NCBI GenBank assembly: GCA_020441605.1
Contig: JAGRLX010000066.1
Location: 1 to 14,271 of the forward strand
Source: Alphaproteobacteria bacterium
GTDB taxonomy: Bacteria; Pseudomonadota; Alphaproteobacteria; Rhizobiales; Aestuariivirgaceae
Direction: 5' to 3'
Length of the DNA stretch: 14,271 nucleotides
Below, one piece after another: positions 1-6,355 of this stretch. The translations under genes were made by a program, and so were the position numbers. The notes below the pieces were generated by a model that ran no database searches, was not told the DNA's origin, and saw only the letters and a program-made list of their open reading frames with translations. Numbering within the stretch: the first letter of the stretch is position 1; every line of letters starts with the position of its first letter.

Positions 1-1
1 C

Positions 2-361
2 GACGGCGAGGCGCTGATCTGGGCTCACAACCGCCTATTGGGCCGGCAAGAGCAGCGCCGCATCCTGATGGTCATTTCCGATGGTGCTCCGGTCGATGAT
101 TCCACCCTCTCGGTGAATTCCGGGAACTATCTCGAGCGCCATCTCCGCCAGGTCATCACCGACATTGAGAGCCGTTCTCCCGTCGAGTTGATCGCCATCG
201 GCATCGGTCATGACGTGACCCGCTACTACAAGCGCGCGGTGACCATCGTCGACGCTGAGGAACTGGGCGGCGCCATGACCGAGAAGCTGGCCGAGCTTTT
301 CGAGGAACACGCCCGCAGTGAAGCGCCGGCAACCCGGCAGACCCGGCGCGTCAGGGCGTGA
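2..361 (+). CDS. cobT: Cobaltochelatase subunit CobT, C-terminal part
   Basis: The last 119 residues of CobT; the gene enters from the left edge already in frame. CobT works with CobS and CobN in the ATP-dependent cytoplasmic cobaltochelatase that puts cobalt into hydrogenobyrinic acid a,c-diamide in aerobic cobalamin synthesis. What is seen is the end of a von Willebrand A-type domain: the strand [19 protein letters not shown] carries a metal-site-like DGAPxD...S pattern, followed by [12 protein letters not shown] and the closing [20 protein letters not shown], which I recognise as CobT. The stop TGA overlaps the GTG start of the next gene, so the two are probably co-transcribed and translationally coupled. 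CobS would be expected upstream, outside the window. Confidence 0.93.
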   Translation, partial: DGEALIWAHNRLLGRQEQRRILMVISDGAPVDDSTLSVNSGNYLERHLRQVITDIESRSPVELIAIGIGHDVTRYYKRAVTIVDAEELGGAMTEKLAELFEEHARSEAPATRQTRRVRA

Positions 362-1335
362 GGCTCTGGGCGGCGGCACTCGCCATCCTCGCCTTCCTCA
401 CCCCGGCGCGATCCGAACCGCTGGATGTGATAGCGTCGCGGATTGACTCCTTTCAGAACCTGAGCGCCAACACCCACTTTGGCCCTCTCGAGTGGCGCGG
501 CGGCCTGTCGCTGTCGAGTGATAACCCCGGGTTCGGTGGCCTGTCCGGACTGGTACTTGGCGATGGCTGTCAAGAGCTCACGGCCATCAGTGATGCTGGA
601 CGCTGGTTCACGGCACGGCTCGTCTACGAGAATGGCGGGCTTGCGGGACTCTCCGGCGGCGCCATGGCGCCGATGCGCGACAGCAAGGGAAACCCGCAGC
701 GCAGCAAGGTCTGGGCCGATGCCGAAGCCATCGCGAGACTGTCGCCGGGGCGTTATGCCGTGGCCTACGAAAGCCGCGTCCGCTTTGGCACCTATGACCT
801 TGGTCGCGATGGCACGTCGGCCCGTTTCAACGCCCTCTCCTATCCGAAGGAGATCGACAAGGGTCCCGACAACGGCGAGGTCGAGGCTCTGGGGTTGATA
901 GACGCGGGGCCGCTTACCGGGCATTTCATTGCCATTGCCGAACGCAACCGCGATCCCGCTGGGGCGACCCGCGCCTGGGCATGGCGAGGCAAAGCCGTGA
1001 TCGCCTTCTCCGTCCAGCGCTTCGAGGACTACAGCATCACCGATCTGGCGGTTCTGCCGGATGGCGCGATCCTGACGCTGGAGCGGAGCTTTTCGCGCAC
1101 CAGCCTGCCTGGCATGGCGATCCGCCGCTTTTCATCCGCCATGATCGCGGCCGGCGCCACCATCGAACCAGAGCTGCTGTTCGCCGGCCGGTTCCCCTTC
1201 TATGCTATCGACAACATGGAGGGCATAGCCGTCTGCGCGCGCGATGGCGAGACCCGCCTGACGGTCCTGTCCGACAACAATTTCAATACCAGTCTCCAGC
1301 GCACCCTGTTGCTTCAGTTTGCCTTGCGTGACTGA
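358..1335 (+). CDS. Secreted esterase-like activity of phytase family protein
   Basis: A 325-residue protein of the phytase-like esterase family (PF13449 type, probably a beta-propeller). It starts at a GTG that overlaps the cobT stop (GTGA). The N-terminus is a signal peptide: a hydrophobic stretch [14 protein letters not shown] (residues 4-17) then ARS-EP, so cleavage near residue 19 and export to the periplasm are likely. Family landmarks are FGGLSGLVL (59-67), [10 protein letters not shown] (74-83), [10 protein letters not shown] (119-128), NGEVEAL (172-178), the turn NMEGIAV (286-292) and LSDNNFN (304-310) near the end. The substrate is unknown; members are annotated from resemblance to phytase esterase domains, so I make no claim about phytate. 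Coupling to cobT may be only shared transcription. The gene ends 20 bases before the convergent transferase gene. Confidence 0.82.
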   Translation: MRLWAAALAILAFLTPARSEPLDVIASRIDSFQNLSANTHFGPLEWRGGLSLSSDNPGFGGLSGLVLGDGCQELTAISDAGRWFTARLVYENGGLAGLSGGAMAPMRDSKGNPQRSKVWADAEAIARLSPGRYAVAYESRVRFGTYDLGRDGTSARFNALSYPKEIDKGPDNGEVEALGLIDAGPLTGHFIAIAERNRDPAGATRAWAWRGKAVIAFSVQRFEDYSITDLAVLPDGAILTLERSFSRTSLPGMAIRRFSSAMIAAGATIEPELLFAGRFPFYAIDNMEGIAVCARDGETRLTVLSDNNFNTSLQRTLLLQFALRD

Positions 1336-1355
1336 CACGCAATGCCGGCCGCGGC

Positions 1356-1997
1356 TCAGCAGCCGTACCTGGCAAGAAATTCTTCCACATCCAATTCCCG
1401 CATGTCGCTGACCGCCCGGTTCAGTTGTTCGTGGCTCCAGTTCCACCAACCAAGCCTGATGATCCGTGCACTGATGTCTGGTGCGAATCGCCACTTGAGG
1501 AAACGGGCAGGCACCCCGGCGACGATCGCATGAGGCGTCACGTCCCTGGTCACCACGGCACCGGCTGCCACCACCGCGCCATGGCCGATCTTCACGCCTG
1601 GCAGGATGATCGCGCCATGCCCGATCCAGACGTCATGACCGATGTCCACCTGATCGGCCATACGCTGTTCCCTGAACGTCTTGTCGAGCTTGGCATGGGC
1701 GAAATACTCGTTGGGCCGGTAGGTGATCTTGTGCTGGCTGATCCGATCCATCGGATGGTTCAGGGCGTTGATCCGCACATCGGAGGCAATGGCACAGAAC
1801 TTACCGATCCGGGAATAGATGACTTCGCTATGCCGCTCGACATAGGAGTAATCGCCAAGCTCAGAGTCCCAGAACTGAACCCGCTCCTTGATTTCGGTGA
1901 AACGGCCAAGCTTTCCGTTGCGCAGGCTGGCCGAGCCATGCACGCGCGGGCTGCCGTTGCGCGAAGCCGTAGGGGAATGGCGCCGGGATTGATCCAT
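1356..1997 (-). CDS. Hexapeptide-repeat acyltransferase (phosphonate-associated type)
   Basis: A 213-residue left-handed beta-helix transferase. Residues 50-75 ([20 protein letters not shown]) and the hexapeptide run [20 protein letters not shown] (119-138) with [14 protein letters not shown] (140-153) and GVPAR (161-165) give the fold. NALNHPMD (78-85) resembles the Vat/chloramphenicol-type acetyltransferase loop whose His is catalytic, here His81. The tail WWNWSHEQL...DVEEFLARY matches the transferase family often found in phosphonate gene clusters (TIGR03308-like). It probably moves an acetyl group from acetyl-CoA to a small amine or hydroxyl, but the acceptor is unknown. No phn gene is visible, so it may be an orphan. 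The first 25 residues are not helix-like, so a later start is possible. It lies downstream of rpmB beyond a terminator; a weak AGG lies about 8 bases before ATG. Confidence 0.8.
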   Translation of the reverse strand: MDQSRRHSPTASRNGSPRVHGSASLRNGKLGRFTEIKERVQFWDSELGDYSYVERHSEVIYSRIGKFCAIASDVRINALNHPMDRISQHKITYRPNEYFAHAKLDKTFREQRMADQVDIGHDVWIGHGAIILPGVKIGHGAVVAAGAVVTRDVTPHAIVAGVPARFLKWRFAPDISARIIRLGWWNWSHEQLNRAVSDMRELDVEEFLARYGC

Positions 1998-2007
1998 GCC
2001 ATCAACC

Positions 2008-2042
2008 TAAAACAAAAGCCGCCCCGGGTGGAGCGGCTTGTT
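2008..2042 (-). terminator. Intrinsic terminator of rpmB
   Basis: Reading the minus strand, AAGCCGC (2039-2033) pairs with GCGGCTT (2022-2016) around a 10-base loop and runs into TTTTGTTTT. It sits 20-odd bases after the rpmB stop and ends just before the start of the transferase gene, so it should separate highly expressed rpmB from that gene, with read-through possible. Confidence 0.75.
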
Positions 2043-2062
2043 TAGACGAATGGCCCTGACTG

Positions 2063-2362
2063 TCAGGCCGCAGTCTTCTGGGCTTCCAGCTTCTTGGCGA
2101 TCGAGCGCTTCAGCTTGAGGGCGCGCTCCGACAGGGCATCGCTGCCGGCCTTCATCAGATAGCTGTCGAGGCCGCCGCAATGCTCCACCGACTTGAGCGC
2201 GATGGCGCTGATGCGGAACCGATAGGTCTGGCCCATGGCTTCGCTCATCAGGCTCACATTGCACAGGTTCGGCATGAACCGGGTCTTGGTCTTGTTGTTG
2301 GCATGGCTGACATTATTGCCGACCAGGGCGTTCTTGCCCGTGAACTCACAACGGCGAGACAT
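2063..2362 (-). CDS. rpmB: 50S ribosomal protein L28
   Basis: A 99-residue protein, the usual length for alphaproteobacterial L28, a component of the large ribosomal subunit. Recognised from [10 protein letters not shown] at the start, then [14 protein letters not shown] (residues 16-29), PNLCNV (31-36) and the basic C-terminus [18 protein letters not shown]. An in-frame ATG exists four codons upstream, but the second ATG is chosen because GAGGTG lies 5 bases before it and MSRRCE is the family start. It has its own promoter about 60 bases upstream and a terminator downstream, so it is effectively monocistronic. Confidence 0.97.
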   Translation of the reverse strand: MSRRCEFTGKNALVGNNVSHANNKTKTRFMPNLCNVSLMSEAMGQTYRFRISAIALKSVEHCGGLDSYLMKAGSDALSERALKLKRSIAKKLEAQKTAA

Positions 2363-2420
2363 GTTACACCTCAATAAATTGGTATGCCGCAGTCCAAAGG
2401 GCCCGGCTTGATTGGGCGTT

Positions 2421-2449
2421 CCTATAAGGGTGGAGCGCAGTCAGGTCAA
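2421..2449 (-). promoter_or_regulatory. Sigma-70 type promoter of rpmB
   Basis: On the minus strand TTGACC (2449-2444) and TATAGG (2426-2421) are separated by exactly 17 bases. Transcription would start near 2414, leaving a leader of about 50 bases with a good Shine-Dalgarno (TTGAGGTG). The match and the position directly upstream of a ribosomal protein gene make this the strongest promoter call in the window. Confidence 0.7.
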
Positions 2450-2995
2450 GCGATCAGGCCGGTCAGCCGTCGGTTTCCCGACAAAATCCAACTGTCCCGA
2501 TTTGGCACTCCCTGGTTAACGGTGCGAGGAACAGATCGAGGCAGCTCCCCTTTTTGCAGCAGTCGACACCTCGGCATCTTGTAGCCGGCATGGGATCTCA
2601 CCACCATATATTGTGAGAACAAATCTGGAAAACTGGCACCATAGCGATTCGGGCCTGCTCTGTTCTGGTTACGTAACAGTCTGTTAACACAGCGGATTAT
2701 CGGCAAGCGAATGCTGCAGGATTTGCTTGGCATTTTCCGGAAAAAGGTTAAGGCCGGACCTGCCGGGCGGCTTGTTCCTGCGTCGCGAGCTATCCGCTGC
2801 AAGCCGCTGAACCGGCCCCCGTTGGTGCCTTCCGGGCCACAGGCCATCGAATTGCCATAGAACACAACATGAATCCCCCAAGGGTCAGCGATTCGGGCAG
2901 GGTTCGTTCCCCTTTGAATCCGAAACTCAATCACCTGTGCCGCACAGGGCCAATCGGTTTGACGGCAAAGCCTCCTTCGGGCTAACGAGAGCCTC
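2450..2995. other. Long non-coding stretch before ccmC
   Basis: With the rpmB promoter and leader this makes a 621-base gap, the only one above 300 bases. No reading frame in it looks like a protein. It holds palindromes: TCTCAC...GTGAGA (2596-2601 and 2613-2618, 11-base spacer around CATATATT), GTTACGTAAC (2668-2677), TAACAG-T-CTGTTA (2674-2686) and TGTTAACA (2682-2689). These look like operator sites. No tRNA, SRP RNA or other known RNA was recognised. No convincing ccmC promoter was found: a TTGACG at 2959-2964 with TAACGA at 2983-2988 would start transcription almost at the ATG. Confidence 0.5.
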
Positions 2996-3718
2996 ATGCA
3001 ATATCTTGCCAATCCCACCAGGTTTCTCAAACTGGCCAACGCTATCCTGCCATATGTCTGGGCGGTGACGGTGGCGCTCTTTGCCGTCGGGCTCTATGGC
3101 GCGCTGTTTTCAGCGCCGGCCGACTACCAGCAGGGCGAGACGGTGCGCATCATGTTCGTCCATGTGCCGGCGGCCTGGATGGCACTGTTCGTCTACAGCG
3201 TGATGGCTCTGGCCAGTGCCGTGGCCATCATCTTCCGCCATCCCCTCGCCGATGCTGCCGCCAAGGTGGCGGCCCCCATCGGGGCGGTGTTCTGCTTCCT
3301 GTCGCTTGCAACCGGCTCGCTGTGGGGCAAGCCCATGTGGGGCGCATGGTGGGTATGGGATGCACGGCTCACCTCGATGTTCGTGCTGTTCCTCCTCTAC
3401 ATCGGCTACATGGCCATATGGCAGGCGATCGACGAGCCGCACCGGGCGGCGATGATCGCCCGCATCGTCGCCCTGGTCGGTTTCATCAACGTGCCGATCG
3501 TCAAGTTCTCGGTCGACTGGTGGAACTCACTGCATCAGCCGGCCAGCGTCTTCCGGATGGGCGGGCCAACCATTTCGTCATCCATGCTCTGGCCGCTGCT
3601 GGTAATGGGTCTCGCCTATACTTTCCTCTTCCTTGCCCTGCATCTGGTGTCGATCCGCGCCGAGATTGCGGCCCGCAAGATCCGCCAGATCCACCTCGCC
3701 GAGACCGGAGCCGCATGA
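2996..3718 (+). CDS. ccmC: Haem lyase/handling protein CcmC
   Basis: A 240-residue, six-helix inner-membrane protein of cytochrome c maturation system I. CcmC binds haem at the periplasmic face and presents it to CcmE; CcmA and CcmB then release holo-CcmE. The tryptophan-rich haem-binding signature is WGKPMWGAWWVWDARLTS (110-127). The two conserved haem-ligand histidines are His56 (in MFVHVPAAWM) and His180 (in NSLHQPAS), 124 residues apart as in the E. coli protein. The stop TGA overlaps the ccmD start. The 5' side is unusual: no ccmA or ccmB precedes it, only a long gap. The start ATG lacks a clear Shine-Dalgarno (a purine-rich ACGAGAG lies upstream), but the N-terminus fits the family. Confidence 0.96.
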   Translation: MQYLANPTRFLKLANAILPYVWAVTVALFAVGLYGALFSAPADYQQGETVRIMFVHVPAAWMALFVYSVMALASAVAIIFRHPLADAAAKVAAPIGAVFCFLSLATGSLWGKPMWGAWWVWDARLTSMFVLFLLYIGYMAIWQAIDEPHRAAMIARIVALVGFINVPIVKFSVDWWNSLHQPASVFRMGGPTISSSMLWPLLVMGLAYTFLFLALHLVSIRAEIAARKIRQIHLAETGAA

Positions 3719-3876
3719 TGGATTTCTCTGCCCCGCATGCCGGATTCGTCGTCGCCTCCTATGCCCTGTCGGCGGTTCTGATCGCAGGCCTGGTGATCTA
3801 CGTCATCGCCCGCGATCGCAGCCTGCGCGGCGAGGCCAACCGGCTTGACGCCCGGCGCAGAAAGGCTGGCGAATGA
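3715..3876 (+). CDS. ccmD: Haem exporter subunit CcmD
   Basis: A 53-residue single-span membrane protein between ccmC and ccmG, the canonical place. HAGFVVASYALSAVLIAGLV is the N-terminal part of one transmembrane helix, followed by a positive tail (RDRSLRGEANRLDARRRK) that should face the cytoplasm. CcmD stabilises the CcmABC complex and helps release holo-CcmE. Two adjacent ATGs (3715 and 3718) are possible; the first gives an ATGA overlap with the ccmC stop. It overlaps the ccmG start by 4 bases, pointing to coupled translation. Confidence 0.92.
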   Translation: MMDFSAPHAGFVVASYALSAVLIAGLVIYVIARDRSLRGEANRLDARRRKAGE

Positions 3877-4442
3877 GCGAAGCGCAGTCTCGTAGCAGGT
3901 GGTGGCTGGCGGCCATACCATTGGTTGCCTTCGCCGTGCTCGCCGCCATATTCTGGCGCGGGCTCTCTGGCAATCCGTCCGAAATTCCCTCGGCACTGAT
4001 CGGAAAGCCCGTGCCTGACTTCGCCATGCCTGCGGTGGAGGGCCTCGGCGTACCCGGTTTCAACAGCGCTTCGCTGCGCACCGGCCAGGTCACCGTCGTC
4101 AATGTCTGGGCTTCATGGTGCGGACCCTGCCGTCTCGAACATCCGTTGCTGATGGAATTGTCGCAGCGCAAAGACATCCGTCTCTTCGGTCTGAACTACA
4201 AGGATGAACCGGAAAACGCGCGGCGCTTCCTGGGAACCCTTGGGCAGCCCTTTGCCGCCGCGGTTGCCGATCAGTCCGGGCGCGCCGCTGTCGATTGGGG
4301 AGTCTATGGGGTTCCAGAAACCTTCGTAATCGACGGTCAGGGCATCATCCGCTTCAAATGGATTGGTCCGTTGACGGAGCAAAGCCTGACCGGAGCCTTC
4401 GCGGCCGAAATAGAGAAGGCCAAGATCCCGCTCAAAACGTAA
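3873..4442 (+). CDS. ccmG: Membrane-anchored thiol:disulfide oxidoreductase CcmG/DsbE
   Basis: A 189-residue thioredoxin-fold protein held in the inner membrane by an uncleaved N-terminal helix (about residues 10-29). The periplasmic domain carries the redox motif WCGPC (Cys83 and Cys86) in VVNVWASWCGPCRLEHP and the cis-proline loop GVPETF (146-151), typical of CcmG. It keeps apocytochrome c CXXCH cysteines reduced so that haem can be attached. The length is normal. It is the last gene of the ccmCDG run, overlapping ccmD by 4 bases and ending 25 bases from the convergent marR gene. The only hairpin between them is weak, so no terminator is called. Confidence 0.95.
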   Translation: MSEAQSRSRWWLAAIPLVAFAVLAAIFWRGLSGNPSEIPSALIGKPVPDFAMPAVEGLGVPGFNSASLRTGQVTVVNVWASWCGPCRLEHPLLMELSQRKDIRLFGLNYKDEPENARRFLGTLGQPFAAAVADQSGRAAVDWGVYGVPETFVIDGQGIIRFKWIGPLTEQSLTGAFAAEIEKAKIPLKT

Positions 4443-4467
4443 GGTCGACGAAATTCGCGTCGTCGGC

Positions 4468-4968
4468 TCAAGCGCGCTTACGGGTCTTGATCTTGCGCGC
4501 TGGCTTGGGTGGTTCCTTTTCCTCGATCTTGTCCATTTCGGCAGCCAGAACGCCGAGATTTTCGATGAAGGTGCGGCGCTCCGCCGAAGGAACAAGCGAC
4601 AGCAGTTGACGGTCGACCTCATCGGCGCCGGGCTGCGCCATCTTCAGCATCTTCTTGCCCACCGCGGTGATGCGGATCGCATTGGTACGGCCATCATCCT
4701 TGGTGCGGCGGCGCTGCAGATAGCCCTGCGCCAGAAGCCGGGCCACGAGATCAGCCAGAGTCGACCGGTCGATGCCGGTAAGCTTGACCAGTTCGGTTTG
4801 GCTCTTGCCGTCGTTGCTGTCGACTGCGAGCAACACCGTGAACTGGCGATGGGTGAGGCCGGACTTTCCGACCTCTGTCATGTAGATGTGATTGGCGTAT
4901 TGCGCTGCCCGTTTCAACAGGTGCGAAGGTGAACGCGAGAATTGCTTCACGTCCTTTGTTGTCGTCAT
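4468..4968 (-). CDS. MarR-family transcriptional regulator
   Basis: A 166-residue winged-helix regulator, expected to bind DNA as a dimer in the cytoplasm. The core is LTHRQFTVLLAV (38-49), the helix-turn-helix SQTELVKLTGIDRSTLADLV (56-75), and the wing RRRTKDDGRTNAIRITAVG (86-104) with the family's D-x-R hallmark (DDGR, 91-94). A basic tail (KPARKIKTRKRA) follows and could add DNA contacts. The effector is unknown. It is divergent from the Nudix gene, and palindromes at 5193-5206 and 5213-5223 in their shared region are candidate operators, suggesting autoregulation and control of the Nudix gene. The family assignment is firm; the regulon is inferred. Confidence 0.9.
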   Translation of the reverse strand: MTTTKDVKQFSRSPSHLLKRAAQYANHIYMTEVGKSGLTHRQFTVLLAVDSNDGKSQTELVKLTGIDRSTLADLVARLLAQGYLQRRRTKDDGRTNAIRITAVGKKMLKMAQPGADEVDRQLLSLVPSAERRTFIENLGVLAAEMDKIEEKEPPKPARKIKTRKRA

Positions 4969-5182
4969 GAACCCCTACTCCTGCCTCCGGTGCCGCCGCA
5001 CCGCGCGATTGCCCAGAAGCGCTTCCCCGGAATTGCCTCGTATCTGGTCTTTTGCCCCCGAAGGTCGGGAGACTTGCCAGCTCTTGCCGGAGCCGCGTTG
5101 TCCTAGCGGCTTGGCATTAGCGCTGCAAGCAAAAAGAAAAACGCACCGCACAAATGAAAAAACTCGTACGCCTTGGGTTTTG

Positions 5183-5211
5183 AGTTAAAATGATCCGATC
5201 ACGGATTGCAA
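5183..5211 (-). promoter_or_regulatory. Possible marR promoter
   Basis: On the minus strand TTGCAA (5211-5206) and TTAACT (5188-5183) are 17 bases apart. Two of six bases differ from the consensus in the first box. It would leave a leader of about 210 bases, which is long. The palindrome ATCCG-ATCA-CGGAT (5193-5206) sits between the two boxes, where a repressor would act. Confidence 0.3.
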
Positions 5212-5212
5212 T

Positions 5213-5223
5213 ACTTGACAAGT
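5213..5223. promoter_or_regulatory. Palindromic candidate MarR operator
   Basis: ACTTG-A-CAAGT is a perfect 5+1+5 inverted repeat ending 1 base before the Nudix ATG, in the marR/Nudix divergent region. MarR proteins usually bind such short palindromes. The position over the Nudix translation start would suit repression. Assignment to this regulator is inference from location only. Confidence 0.35.
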
Positions 5224-5224
5224 C

Positions 5225-5770
5225 ATGAGCGGCACCTCACTGCCATCGAATTTTGGCCGGAAGATACCCGACGGCGACACCCACCAGCGTGACGTTTGTC
5301 AGACCTGCGGGTTCATCCACTACGTGAATCCCAAGATCGTTACCGGCTCTATTGTCCGGCATGAAGGCAAGATTCTGATGTGTCGGCGGGCCATTGAGCC
5401 CCGTATCGGATACTGGACGCTTCCGGCTGGCTTCATGGAGGTCGGTGAAACTGCCGAAGAGGCGGCAAGGCGCGAGGCCAGGGAAGAGGCCAATGCCGAC
5501 ATCGTCATCGACCGCTTGCTCGCTGTTTATACGATCCCCCGTATTGCCCAGGTGCAGATCATGTATCTTGCCCATCTTGAGGGAACTGCCTTTTCGCCCG
5601 GCGTCGAAAGCCTTGAAGTGAAACTTGCGGACTGGACCGACATGCCATGGGACGACCTGGCCTTTCCGTCGGTTCGTTGGGCATTGCAGCAGTACCGCAG
5701 TGTCGAGAACGCTGCCGCCTTTCCACCCTTCTCCAATCCGCCCGGGGAGTTCGGCGACCCGAAGCCGTGA
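5225..5770 (+). CDS. Nudix hydrolase with partial zinc-ribbon N-terminus
   Basis: A 181-residue Nudix enzyme, probably a Mg2+-dependent pyrophosphohydrolase acting on a nucleotide-type substrate (substrate unknown). The Nudix box GX5EX7REUXEEXGU is present at 69-91: Gly69, Glu75, Arg83-Glu84, Glu87-Glu88; the box's last Gly is Asn90, as in EEANA-type members. Before it lie a CQTCGFIHYVNPKIVTGS segment with one CxxC (Cys25, Cys28), the second half of the zinc ribbon of this group; a first CxxC pair is absent. The ATG at 5225 is the first possible start after an in-frame stop at 5216; there is no clear Shine-Dalgarno. Its neighbour is a divergent MarR gene that may regulate it. It ends 33 bases from convergent yciB. 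Confidence 0.9.
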   Translation: MSGTSLPSNFGRKIPDGDTHQRDVCQTCGFIHYVNPKIVTGSIVRHEGKILMCRRAIEPRIGYWTLPAGFMEVGETAEEAARREAREEANADIVIDRLLAVYTIPRIAQVQIMYLAHLEGTAFSPGVESLEVKLADWTDMPWDDLAFPSVRWALQQYRSVENAAAFPPFSNPPGEFGDPKP

Positions 5771-5803
5771 TCCACCCGATCGAACGCGCCGCCAGAGCGG
5801 GCT

Positions 5804-6355
5804 TCAGGTCTCAGCCTTCTCCTCGATCATGTGCCTGGCCATGAACGGCGCATTGGCAAGCGCGAAGACGAGCGTGAGCCCGATGAGGCCGAAGGACTTG
5901 AACAGCACCCAGTGATCCCACGTGAGCGCGTGCCGCAACACTTCGTTCAGTGCCGCCATGCCGGCAAAGAACACACCCCAGCGCAGCGACAGCGTGCGCC
6001 AGGCGGAATCGGGCATCGATACCGCCGATTCCATGATGAGCTTCACATAGCTCCGGCCGAAGACCAATCCGATGAGAAGTGTCGCGCCAAACAGGGCATT
6101 GATGAGCGTCACCTTCACCTGGATGAACGCTTCGTCATGGAACCAGAAGGTGAGCGCACCGAAGACCGCCACGAAGCCTGCGGTGATCAACGGCATCAGC
6201 GCCAGCCTGCGGGTCAGTATCCACGATGCCGAAAGCGACGCCAGCGTAGCAGCCATGACCGCCGCCGTCGCCCAATAGGGTCCGCCCAGCCAGTTGGCCA
6301 GGAAGAAGGCCACCAGAGGCCCCATCTCGATCAGCAGTTTCATGCCATGACTCAT
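5804..6355 (-). CDS. yciB: Inner-membrane septation protein YciB/IspZ
   Basis: A 183-residue membrane protein of the YciB (formerly IspZ/IspA) family with about five hydrophobic segments. The start MKLLIEMGPLVAFFLANWLG, then LINALFGATLLIGLVFGRSY (104-123), WRTLSLRWGVFF (138-149) and WDHWVLFKSFG (165-175) are family landmarks. In enterobacteria the protein interacts with division and cell-wall elongation proteins and affects envelope integrity; its exact function is not settled. The ATG at 6355 overlaps the ftsY stop (ATGA) and has GGAGG 4 bases upstream; a second in-frame ATG at 6343 is less well placed. It is the last gene of the dapF operon. Confidence 0.92.
   Translation of the reverse strand: MSHGMKLLIEMGPLVAFFLANWLGGPYWATAAVMAATLASLSASWILTRRLALMPLITAGFVAVFGALTFWFHDEAFIQVKVTLINALFGATLLIGLVFGRSYVKLIMESAVSMPDSAWRTLSLRWGVFFAGMAALNEVLRHALTWDHWVLFKSFGLIGLTLVFALANAPFMARHMIEEKAET

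Noticed and set aside
1352..1365. Hairpin CGGCT-CAGC-AGCCG between the esterase and transferase genes
   Set aside because: Five base pairs in GC-rich DNA, overlapping a stop codon, without a T run; expected by chance.
2659..2679. LexA-like GTTC-N7-GTTC box
   Set aside because: GTTC at 2662 is followed after 7 bases by GTAA, not GTTC, so the SOS consensus is not met.
2711..2860. A 49-codon plus-strand frame (MLQDLLGIFRKKVK...)
   Set aside because: The start looks mildly amphipathic, but there is no Shine-Dalgarno, the second half is Pro-rich noise, and nothing in it resembles a known family.
2446..3039. A 197-codon minus-strand frame across the ccmC upstream gap
   Set aside because: The residues are Arg/Cys/Pro-rich without domain-like pattern, it overlaps the start of ccmC and the rpmB promoter, and no RBS supports it.
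4446..4462. Hairpin CGACG/CGTCG between ccmG and marR
   Set aside because: Only 5 base pairs and no T run on either strand; too weak for a bidirectional terminator.
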